From: Methylococcales bacterium
GTDB taxonomy: Bacteria > Pseudomonadota > Gammaproteobacteria > Methylococcales > Methylomonadaceae
NCBI GenBank assembly: GCA_023144875.1
Contig: JAGLEW010000065.1
Span: 1-7,677 of the forward strand
Direction: 5' to 3'
Length of the DNA: 7,677 bases
Within the stretch, counting starts at the first letter, position 1, and each line of letters begins with the position of its first letter. Both the position numbers and the translations under genes were made by a program. The notes below the pieces were generated by a model, which worked only from the letters and a program-made list of their open reading frames with translations, ran no database searches and was not told the origin of the DNA. Shown piece after piece: positions 1-5,783 of this stretch.

Positions 1-752
1 TCAGCAGGCATATCCCCTATTTCATCTAAAAAAAGCGTGCCTTTATCCGCTTGCTCAAACCGCCCTGCTCGTCTTGCTTGCGCTCCCGTAAAAGCCCCAC
101 GTTCATGACCAAATAATTCAGACTCCATTAAATCTTTGGGAATCGCCGCCATATTTAAGGCAATAAATGGTTTTTGAGCACGAGGGCTGTGACGATGCAA
201 GGCTTTTGCCACCAATTCTTTGCCTGTTCCCGATTCGCCATTAATCAGCACCGTAATATGAGAGCGCGCTAAACGTCCAATCGCTCTAAAAACTTCCTGC
301 ATTGCAGGCGCTTCCCCTAAAATTTCAGGCGCTGATTCTAAGGATAATTCTTGTTCTTGTTGTTGCTCCGTTTGCTGTTTTTTATGGGTACATGCGCGTT
401 GCGTAATTTCAATCACTTCTTTAATATCAAAAGGCTTCGGTAAATATTCAAAAGCCCCCCCATGAAAAGCAGAGACCGCACTTTCCAAATCAGAATGCGC
501 CGTCATGACAATAATAGGAAGCTTAGGGTGGGCTTTTTGAACCTTTTCTAATAATTGTAAGCCATTCATATCAGGCATTCGAATATCGGTAATTAACGCG
601 TCAGGCTGGTCTTTATTCAACGCCTCTAATAAGGCTTTAACATTCGAAAAGCTGCGATTATTCATCCCTGCTTTTTTAAAGGCTTTATCTAGCACCCAGC
701 GGATGGATTTATCATCATCAATCACCCACACTTTATCGACTTCAACGGCCAT
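1..752 (-). CDS. ntrC: Nitrogen regulation response regulator NtrC (NR(I)), 5' part only
   Basis: This is the sigma-54-dependent activator of nitrogen-starvation genes, phosphorylated by NtrB; about 250 codons are present and the gene runs off the left edge. The receiver domain (about residues 1-120) has the acidic cluster DDD at 12-14, the phospho-acceptor Asp56 in ITDIRMPD and the conserved Lys in YLPKPFD. A glutamine-rich linker (KKQQTEQQQEQE) follows, then the AAA+ domain with Walker A GESGTGKE, the sigma-54 contact loop GAFTGA and Walker B GTLFLDEIGDMP, where the window ends. The rest of the AAA+ domain and the Fis-type DNA-binding domain are missing. There are two adjacent in-frame ATGs (755-753 and 752-750). 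I chose the second because GGAG lies 7 bases before it, though the first adds only one Met. The start overlaps the end of ntrB by 11 bases, implying translational coupling. The identification is very secure. Confidence 0.97.
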   Translation of the reverse strand, partial: MAVEVDKVWVIDDDKSIRWVLDKAFKKAGMNNRSFSNVKALLEALNKDQPDALITDIRMPDMNGLQLLEKVQKAHPKLPIIVMTAHSDLESAVSAFHGGAFEYLPKPFDIKEVIEITQRACTHKKQQTEQQQEQELSLESAPEILGEAPAMQEVFRAIGRLARSHITVLINGESGTGKELVAKALHRHSPRAQKPFIALNMAAIPKDLMESELFGHERGAFTGAQARRAGRFEQADKGTLFLDEIGDMPA

Positions 753-1806
753 CATCACACTCCAAAGGCAAATACACTGAAAAAATAGTTTTATTTGGCT
801 GGCTACAACATTCAATCATTCCATGATGTTGATTAATCAGTGATTGTGAAATAGACAACCCCAGTCCAGTTCCTTCTGCACGCCCCGTAATCATCGGGTA
901 AAAAATTTGTCCTAACATGTTTTCTTTAATTCCCATGCCATTATCAATAATATCTACTTTTACCAATAATTTATAATGCCTGCGACCAATGGTTATTTTT
1001 CGGTGAACCCGCGTTTTTAAAATAATTTTGCCATTTCCTTGGCACGCTTGTACCGCATTACGCACGATGTTTAAAAATGCCTGAATAAGTTGATTTTTAT
1101 CCGCCTGTAATAAAGGAATGCTCGGGTCATAATCACATGTGATGTGAATTTGACCTGTTGTTTCTGCTGCCACTAATTGCCGAACTCGTTCCAGCGCTTG
1201 ATGAATATTCAGTGATTTTTTTTGAGGGGGTTTATTCGGTCCTAAAATTTTATCAATTAATTCTTTGAGGCGATCCGCTTCGGCAATAATAATTTGTGTG
1301 TATTCTTTTAGTTCTTCGTTTTCAAGCTCTAAATCCAGTAATTGCGCCGCCCCTCTAATTCCCCCTAAAGGGTTTTTAATTTCATGCGCTAAGCCTCTTA
1401 TTAACATCCGACTAATATGATACTGCTCAACCAGTTGCTCTTCTTTGGTAATTTTAAGGTGTTGATCCAATGGTTGTAATTCAACTAAAATTTTATCACA
1501 GGCTTTATCGCACGCTTTATCACCTAATAAGGGCGTAATACTTAAATGTACCACTCTGTTTTGCTTTGGATTGTCTAACGTAACTTCTCTATCTACAAAG
1601 GCTTCATTATTGTCTAAACATTGTTGTAAATGCACTAATACCGAAGGATTTGAGAGCTTAAAAATTTCTTTAGCCGACCGTCCAAGTACATGCTTAGAGC
1701 TTTCAGCTAACAAAGCCTCTCCTGCTGAATTAATATAGGTCAAGCTGAGCTGTCGATTAAATAATAAAATTGCCTCATTTAGATAATCAAGTATTTTTTT
1801 GTGCAT
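742..1806 (-). CDS. glnL: Nitrogen regulation sensor histidine kinase NtrB (NR(II), GlnL)
   Basis: This cytosolic kinase/phosphatase phosphorylates NtrC in low nitrogen and is switched to phosphatase by PII. It has 354 residues, close to the family norm of about 350. A PAS-like sensor domain spans about 1-115. The dimerisation/H-box region has the phospho-His141 in GLAHEIKNPLGGIRGAAQLL. The catalytic ATPase domain shows the N box NIVRNAVQA (Asn250), the G1 box DNGMGI, and the fused F/G2 motif FYPMITGRAEGTGLGLS typical of NtrB. There is no membrane segment, as expected. Within the PAS domain, residues 97-105 carry a small DKAC-DKAC repeat coded by a 12-bp tandem repeat. The ATG has a modest GGGGA ribosome site about 10 bases upstream. 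The gene is separated from glnA by a terminator, and a possible sigma-54 promoter lies just upstream. It forms an overlapping pair with ntrC. Confidence 0.97.
   Translation of the reverse strand: MHKKILDYLNEAILLFNRQLSLTYINSAGEALLAESSKHVLGRSAKEIFKLSNPSVLVHLQQCLDNNEAFVDREVTLDNPKQNRVVHLSITPLLGDKACDKACDKILVELQPLDQHLKITKEEQLVEQYHISRMLIRGLAHEIKNPLGGIRGAAQLLDLELENEELKEYTQIIIAEADRLKELIDKILGPNKPPQKKSLNIHQALERVRQLVAAETTGQIHITCDYDPSIPLLQADKNQLIQAFLNIVRNAVQACQGNGKIILKTRVHRKITIGRRHYKLLVKVDIIDNGMGIKENMLGQIFYPMITGRAEGTGLGLSISQSLINQHHGMIECCSQPNKTIFSVYLPLECDDGR
1492..1523. repeat. 12-bp tandem repeat inside ntrB (2.7 copies)
   Basis: On the + strand, TTTATCACAGGC, TTTATCGCACGC and TTTATCAC follow each other directly. 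The unit is a multiple of three, so it adds Asp-Lys-Ala-Cys without breaking the frame. It falls late in the PAS domain of NtrB, where E. coli NtrB has a shorter loop (comparison from memory). Confidence 0.7.
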
Positions 1807-1839
1807 TAAGCTTATTTCCCCATAATATGCACTAAGACA

Positions 1840-1855
1840 AGCAATTTATAGACCA
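1840..1855 (-). promoter_or_regulatory. Possible sigma-54 (-24/-12) promoter for ntrBC
   Basis: Read on the minus strand, TGGTCTATAAATTGCT has GG at -24 and GC at -12 separated by exactly 10 bases. The -12 block TTGCT is perfect, but the -24 block is TGGTCT rather than TGGCAC. Transcription would begin near 1830, leaving a leader of about 24 bases that contains the GGGGA ribosome site of ntrB. A TGCACTA motif (1828-1834) resembling an NtrC half-site overlaps the predicted start. It is plausible but could be chance in AT-rich DNA. Confidence 0.35.
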
Positions 1856-1902
1856 TAGTCTCTATTATCCGCCTAATTCTTACCCTTCCTTAAATTTTAG
1901 GC

Positions 1903-1927
1903 AAAAAAAACGCCCCATAAAGGGGCG
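1903..1927 (-). terminator. Rho-independent terminator after glnA
   Basis: A 6-bp all-GC stem (CGCCCC 1911-1916 with GGGGCG 1922-1927) and a 5-base loop are followed on the minus strand by eight T residues (complement of 1903-1910). It starts 20 bases past the glnA stop and should separate glnA from ntrBC. Five T residues on the other side make it potentially bidirectional. Confidence 0.9.
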
Positions 1928-1946
1928 TTTTTCACGTAATAATAAC

Positions 1947-3356
1947 TTACAAGCTGTAATACATATCAAATTCAACAGGATGTGCACTCATGCGTAAACG
2001 CGTGACTTCTTCCATTTTCAAATCAATATAAGCCGTGATCATATCATCAGTAAAAACACCGCCACGGGTTAAAAATTCACGATCTTCATCCAATGCTTTT
2101 AAAGCTTCATCAAAAGAAAAAGCCACTTGAGGAATTAATTTTTCTTCTTCAGGAGGCAAGTCGTATAAATCTTTATCCATCGCTTCACCTGGATGAATTT
2201 TATTTTCGATGCCGTCAAGACCCGCCATTAACATGGCTGCAAAACATAAATAAGGGTTTGCCGTTGAATCACCAAAACGCAATTCAATACGACGACCTTT
2301 AGGATTGTTCACAAAAGGAATACGAATAGAGGCAGAACGGTTACGAGCCGAATACGCTAACATAACAGGCGCTTCAAATCCTGGAACAAGACGCTTATAA
2401 CTATTCGTTGAGGCATTAGCAAAGGCGTTTAAGGCTTTTGCATGTTTAACGATACCGCCAATGTAAAATAAGGCCGTTTCAGAAAGCCCACCGTACAAAT
2501 CACCTGAAAATAAATTTTCGCCGTCTTTTGCTAACGATTGGTGAACGTGCATTCCATTACCATTATCCCCTACTAAAGGTTTTGGCATGAAAGTCGCGGT
2601 TTTTCCATAGGCATGAGCAATATTAGCAACCACGTATTTTAGCTCTAAAACTTCATCCGCTTTTTTCACTAAGGTATTAAACCGTGTGCCAAGCTCACAT
2701 TGACCTGCGGTCGCTACTTCATGATGATGAACTTCTGTGGTTTGTCCCATTTCTTCCAAAACATTACACATCGCAGAACGCATATCTTGTAATGAATCAA
2801 CAGGAGGTACAGGAAAATAACCGCCTTTTACACCGGGACGATGACCAATATTACCATCTTCATAGGCTTTTTCAGAGTTCCAGCCTGCTTCTTCGGAGTC
2901 TATCTTATAAAAAGAATTACCCATGGTTTCACCCCAACGAACATCGTCGAAGATGAAAAATTCATTTTCAGGGCCAAAAAAAGCCGTATCAGCAATACCT
3001 GTTGATTGCATATACGCTTCGGCACGACGTGCGATTGAGCGAGGATCACGCTCATAGCCTTGCATGTCATTTGGCTCGATAATATCACAACGTAAAATTA
3101 GGGTAACGTCATCAAAGAAAGGATCTAACACAGCCGTTGAAGGGTCAGGCATTAAAATCATGTCAGATTCGTTAATTCCTTTCCAACCTGCAACCGAAGA
3201 GCCATCAAACATATTGCCGTCTTCAAAGGTATCTTCATCAATGCTATGCGCTGGAAAAGTAACGTGTTGTTCTTTACCGCGTGTATCACAAAAACGAAAA
3301 TCAACATATTTGACTTCGTGTTCTTCAATCATTTTTAAAACGTTTGCTACTGACAT
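1947..3356 (-). CDS. glnA: Glutamine synthetase, type I-beta
   Basis: It makes glutamine from glutamate, ammonia and ATP in the cytosol as a dodecamer, and is the main product of this regulatory locus. It has 469 residues, the same length class as E. coli GlnA. Visible signatures are Asp51 in FDGSSVAGW, the metal ligands around FGPENEFF (130-132), HHEVATAGQCELG (Glu213, Glu221), the ATP/metal signature GNGMHVHQS (His270), the glutamate-binding region RNRSASIRIP, and NPKGRRIELRFGD. Tyr398 in DLYDLPPEE is the adenylylation site, so control by GlnE is expected. The C terminus ends HPVEFDMYYSL, as normal. The start is fixed by AGGAGA (3365-3370) 8 bases before the ATG. I found no GG-N10-GC sigma-54 element or NtrC palindrome in the 88 bases between the upstream terminator and this start, so the promoter class is unclear. 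Confidence 0.98.
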   Translation of the reverse strand: MSVANVLKMIEEHEVKYVDFRFCDTRGKEQHVTFPAHSIDEDTFEDGNMFDGSSVAGWKGINESDMILMPDPSTAVLDPFFDDVTLILRCDIIEPNDMQGYERDPRSIARRAEAYMQSTGIADTAFFGPENEFFIFDDVRWGETMGNSFYKIDSEEAGWNSEKAYEDGNIGHRPGVKGGYFPVPPVDSLQDMRSAMCNVLEEMGQTTEVHHHEVATAGQCELGTRFNTLVKKADEVLELKYVVANIAHAYGKTATFMPKPLVGDNGNGMHVHQSLAKDGENLFSGDLYGGLSETALFYIGGIVKHAKALNAFANASTNSYKRLVPGFEAPVMLAYSARNRSASIRIPFVNNPKGRRIELRFGDSTANPYLCFAAMLMAGLDGIENKIHPGEAMDKDLYDLPPEEEKLIPQVAFSFDEALKALDEDREFLTRGGVFTDDMITAYIDLKMEEVTRLRMSAHPVEFDMYYSL

Positions 3357-3444
3357 TTAAATTGTCTCCTGATTGTAATTATTTTTTATGGTGTTTTTTT
3401 AAAAAACCTGCCCACTCTATCATTTTTCAGGATAATTTTACTAG

Positions 3445-3467
3445 AAAAAACGGAGCTTAAAGCTCCG
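3445..3467 (-). terminator. Rho-independent terminator after the TorF-family gene
   Basis: A 7-bp perfect stem (CGGAGCT 3451-3457 with AGCTCCG 3461-3467) and a TAA loop are followed on the minus strand by six T residues (complement of 3445-3450). It lies 33 bases past the TorF stop and isolates glnA from read-through. Confidence 0.9.
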
Positions 3468-3499
3468 CCTTTTTAAATGTTTACACGAAATATTCTATT

Positions 3500-4918
3500 T
3501 TAGAAGCTTGCAGAAAGTGTTGCGACCGCTTTAGCATCATCCAATCGTCCTGCATCGGCATCATCGGTATCGGTATAAGCGACTTCAAGATTAAACGCGC
3601 CAAAATCTCTGGCAACCCCAACTTTCCAATCCCAATAATTATCGCCTCCAGATTTTTGGTTGTAATAACCCGCATGACCTAAAAAGGTCACCGCGCCTAA
3701 AGATTCAGGCAAAGTGTAATCAACCGACATATCGGTATATTCACCTGGTAAGGTATGCTCAATTTTTAAACCATAATAGAAATAGGTACTCAAATTTAGG
3801 TTTTCCATCGGAGAGACTGTCGCACCAAAATACAATTCATTAAAATTTAAATCACTTTCGGATGGAAATTCATAACGCAACCAACCCAGATCATAAGTAA
3901 GGGTCATACCGCCTAACTCAATATCTCTGGAGAAACCTGCATAAACGTCCACTTCCAGACTGGCTTTATTGCCATACTCAACGTTCGATCCCCATACACC
4001 AATATAAGCCCCTGATTCATGCGAAAGATCAAAAGAGCCTTGAATAGACGGTTCGTTATTACTTTGAGAAATACCACGCCAAACATAATCCGTGGTCAAA
4101 GCAACGCTAGCACTGGTTTCAAAACCTTCAGGTAACATGGAGCCTGTCGCCGCTGATGCACCGCCTAATTCCCGAGAAATCGTCGCGACAATACGGCTAT
4201 CATTCAGACTTTGGCTACCACCATAAATACCACCACCGCCTGGATTATCAGTATCAAGATACGCGACTTCAAAGTTGAAACCACCCACATCCACGGCAAC
4301 CCCTAGTTTCCAATCCCAGTAATCATCACCAAAATTATCGGTATCTTTTTGGTTGTAATAACCTGCATGTGCCAATAAGCTAAAGGAAGCGGGGGCATCA
4401 GGATAAAAGGTATAACGAGCCGAAAGATCTGTGTATTCACCAGGTTTTACACCGTGAATTTTTAACCCATAATAATAGTAAGCACTGAACTCAAAGTTAT
4501 CAAAGGGGGTAACCGTTCCACCAAAATATAACTCGGTAAAATTCGCAGGAGAGGAGGCCGTATATTCATAATGCATCACCCCTATATCATAATTAAAACC
4601 AAATGGAAGTTTGCCCCCAAGGTCTAAATCACGGGAAAAACCCGCATACGCGTCCAGCTCCATACTGGTTCGTTGGTCACCAAATTCAACGTTTGACCCC
4701 CAAACACCCATATAAAAACCTGTCTCATGACTTAAATCAAACGACCCTTGGATGGCAGGATCATTATTCGATTGTGAAACGCCACGCCACATATAATCGG
4801 TTGTCAACGCCACGCTAGCTGACGGTGTAAAACCATAAAAAGACCCGTCCTCTTCAGCGAACGCTGTGGATGATGTTGCTAATAAGCTAATAGCAATCGC
4901 AAGATGTATTTTTTTCAT
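3500..4918 (-). CDS. TorF-family putative porin (Gcw_chp) with two tandem domains
   Basis: A predicted outer-membrane beta-barrel protein of 472 residues, about twice the usual length of about 230-260 for this family. Residues 1-21 form a clear signal peptide (MKKIHLAIAI..., ending TAFA before EE). Two homologous copies follow: about 33-250 and about 269-472, offset by 236 residues, joined by a short Gly/Ala/Ser-rich linker. Both copies carry SASVALTTDYxWRG, SQSNNxPxIQGSFDLSHE, GVWGSNVE, YAGFSRD, YYYGLKI or YFYYGLKI, PGEYTD, HAGYYNQK and YWDWKxGVA. Only the second copy ends with the terminal Phe typical of BAM substrates. An ATG four codons upstream (4930) exists but lacks a ribosome site and would put four extra residues before the Lys-Lys start of the signal peptide; GAG 7 bases before 4918 supports the chosen start. 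Substrate and pore function are unknown. Position beside glnK-amtB suggests, but does not show, a role in nitrogen uptake. Confidence 0.88.
   Translation of the reverse strand: MKKIHLAIAISLLATSSTAFAEEDGSFYGFTPSASVALTTDYMWRGVSQSNNDPAIQGSFDLSHETGFYMGVWGSNVEFGDQRTSMELDAYAGFSRDLDLGGKLPFGFNYDIGVMHYEYTASSPANFTELYFGGTVTPFDNFEFSAYYYYGLKIHGVKPGEYTDLSARYTFYPDAPASFSLLAHAGYYNQKDTDNFGDDYWDWKLGVAVDVGGFNFEVAYLDTDNPGGGGIYGGSQSLNDSRIVATISRELGGASAATGSMLPEGFETSASVALTTDYVWRGISQSNNEPSIQGSFDLSHESGAYIGVWGSNVEYGNKASLEVDVYAGFSRDIELGGMTLTYDLGWLRYEFPSESDLNFNELYFGATVSPMENLNLSTYFYYGLKIEHTLPGEYTDMSVDYTLPESLGAVTFLGHAGYYNQKSGGDNYWDWKVGVARDFGAFNLEVAYTDTDDADAGRLDDAKAVATLSASF
3503..4114 (-). repeat. TorF domain copy 2 (C-terminal)
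   Basis: Codes for residues 269-472 of the porin-like protein and is homologous to copy 1. Over the first 48 aligned residues I count 40 identities, and the differences are mostly conservative (Met/Val, Val/Ile, Asp/Glu, Phe/Tyr). It ends with ATLSASF, the aromatic outer-membrane end signal. Confidence 0.9.
4169..4822 (-). repeat. TorF domain copy 1 (N-terminal)
   Basis: Codes for residues 33-250 of the porin-like protein. It is longer than copy 2, mainly through a Gly-rich loop (NPGGGGIYGGSQ, about 225-236) and a slightly longer DTDNFGDD segment. It ends VATISREL without a terminal Phe, consistent with an internal rather than terminal strand. Confidence 0.9.
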
Positions 4919-5036
4919 ACCAATACTCATAATTTTTTGTAGATACTATAATAGTAGCACATAATTACTCATTCTCATAAACCTCTTTTAATACAAAGAG
5001 TTATAACTTACCACCTTATCAACCATAATAAGTATA

Positions 5037-5053
5037 TGCACCAAAGTAGGACT
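5037..5053. promoter_or_regulatory. Weak NtrC-like site (one good half)
   Basis: The left half, TGCACCA, is a perfect match to the NtrC consensus. With the correct 3-base gap the right half is TAGGACT, matching only 3 of 7 bases of TGGTGCA. It lies about 340 bases upstream of the predicted glnK start and about 120 bases upstream of the TorF start codon, so it could serve either gene or be chance. Confidence 0.3.
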
Positions 5054-5105
5054 GTTGTAAATAGACAACAAGCTAATTTGCCTATTTTTAATAATACTTG
5101 CCCTA

Positions 5106-5118
5106 AATCAATCAATTA
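5106..5118 (+). promoter_or_regulatory. Possible second IHF site
   Basis: AATCAA-TCAA-TTA matches the IHF consensus WATCAA-N4-TTR at every fixed position. It lies between the weak and the strong NtrC-like sites. Chance matches are not rare in AT-rich DNA. Confidence 0.35.
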
Positions 5119-5182
5119 AAGGGCCTTGTCAACTGACACTTGATAACTAGTATTAACTCATAGCCATTTAAAAACCCCAAAC

Positions 5183-5197
5183 GCACCAAAACAGTGC
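5183..5197. promoter_or_regulatory. NtrC enhancer site upstream of glnK
   Basis: GCACCAAAACAGTGC has the GCAC-N7-GTGC spacing of NtrC binding sites (consensus TGCACCA-N3-TGGTGCA). The left half matches 6 of 7 positions and the right half 4 of 7, with the GTGC core intact. It lies about 200 bases upstream of the predicted sigma-54 start, a usual enhancer distance. Confidence 0.65.
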
Positions 5198-5329
5198 TAT
5201 CTATTTTTAAATACCCTCTGTTTCTATTCCTGTGTAAAAAATCAAATCAAATGAAGTGATACCTATTCTTTAATAAATAGCTTTGGCGACTGAGCCTAAC
5301 CTCTGTACTTACTAAAATTTTGAGACCTT

Positions 5330-5342
5330 AATCAATTTTTTA
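5330..5342 (+). promoter_or_regulatory. IHF binding site between NtrC enhancer and sigma-54 promoter
   Basis: AATCAA-TTTT-TTA matches the IHF consensus WATCAA-N4-TTR perfectly. It is centred about 54 bases before the predicted start, between enhancer and promoter, where IHF usually bends DNA to bring the activator to sigma-54 RNA polymerase. Confidence 0.55.
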
Positions 5343-5362
5343 AACAAAAATGCTTGAAATAT

Positions 5363-5379
5363 TTGGCATACTTTATGCT
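5363..5379 (+). promoter_or_regulatory. Sigma-54 (-24/-12) promoter of glnK-amtB
   Basis: TTGGCATACTTTATGCT has GG (5365-5366) and GC (5377-5378) separated by exactly 10 bases and matches TTGGCAC-N5-TTGCT except at two positions. Transcription should start near 5390, giving a leader of about 25 bases. With the upstream NtrC and IHF sites it forms a complete nitrogen-starvation promoter. Confidence 0.8.
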
Positions 5380-5414
5380 GTAACTATTTCAGCAATTCAA
5401 CCAAAGGAACCAAT

Positions 5415-5753
5415 ATGAAATTAATCACTGCGATTATTAAACCCTTTAAGTTAGACGATGTACGTGAAGCGCTTTCAGAAGTCGGCGTTTCAGGCATTAC
5501 CGTGACCGAAGTAAAAGGTTTTGGTCGTCAAAAAGGTCATACTGAACTTTATCGCGGCGCAGAATATGTCGTCGATTTTTTACCCAAAGCTAAAATCGAA
5601 GCCGCCGTCTCCCAAGATCAACTCGATCAAGCGATAGAAGCCATTATCAATGCCGCTAATACAGGTAAAATTGGCGATGGTAAAATTTTTGTAACCAACC
5701 TTGAACAAGTTATTCGTATTCGTACGAGTGAAACAGGCTCAGAAGCTTTGTAA
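5415..5753 (+). CDS. glnK: PII signal protein, GlnK/GlnB family (copy 1, paired with amtB)
   Basis: A small trimeric cytosolic regulator that binds ATP/ADP and 2-oxoglutarate and controls AmtB, NtrB and the GlnE adenylyltransferase in related bacteria. It has 112 residues, the exact family length. The T-loop is fully conserved, with Gln39 (2-oxoglutarate binding) and Tyr51 in ELYRGAEY, the uridylylation site of GlnD. The B-loop is TGKIGDGKI (83-91), and the C-loop has Arg101 and Arg103 in VIRIRT. The ribosome site AAGGAA lies 5 bases before the ATG. It is the first gene of a probable operon with amtB (30-base gap), transcribed from the sigma-54 promoter, which is why I call it GlnK rather than GlnB. 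The sequence alone cannot separate these subtypes firmly. Confidence 0.95.
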   Translation: MKLITAIIKPFKLDDVREALSEVGVSGITVTEVKGFGRQKGHTELYRGAEYVVDFLPKAKIEAAVSQDQLDQAIEAIINAANTGKIGDGKIFVTNLEQVIRIRTSETGSEAL

Positions 5754-5783
5754 GCTTTCTAAAAACTAGAATGAGGTAAATCA

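Larger units (their letters stand above)
4919..5414. other. Divergent intergenic control region between TorF and glnK
   Basis: This 496-bp AT-rich gap has no convincing gene. It holds the glnK control elements listed separately and three small inverted repeats: CTCTTT-N6-AAAGAG (4983-5000), TGTTGT-N6-ACAACA (5053-5070) and TGTCA-N2-TGACA (5127-5138). For the leftward TorF gene, TATTAT/TATAGT-like -10 sequences lie about 4943-4952, but no acceptable -35 accompanies them, so its promoter remains unassigned. Confidence 0.8.

Noticed and set aside
2684..3360. Open frames on the + strand and an alternative minus frame within glnA
   Set aside because: glnA is conserved along its full length here, and the other frames look like translations of it out of frame.
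3390..3410. T-run followed by A-run upstream of glnA, looking like a palindrome
   Set aside because: The pairing is mainly T with A and breaks at the flanks; no known operator is matched.
4603..4818. Open frame of 71 codons on the + strand inside the TorF gene
   Set aside because: It is antisense to a strongly conserved coding repeat, with no recognisable motif or ribosome site.
4919..4930. Start of the TorF-family gene at the upstream ATG (4930)
   Set aside because: It has no ribosome site and places four residues before a canonical Lys-Lys signal peptide start; the ATG at 4918 fits better.
5163..5177. GG-N10-GC spacing on the minus strand, a possible sigma-54 promoter for TorF
   Set aside because: Only the GG and GC are right. 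The -24 block reads GGGTTT and the -12 block TGGC, both poor, and it lies about 245 bases before the TorF start.
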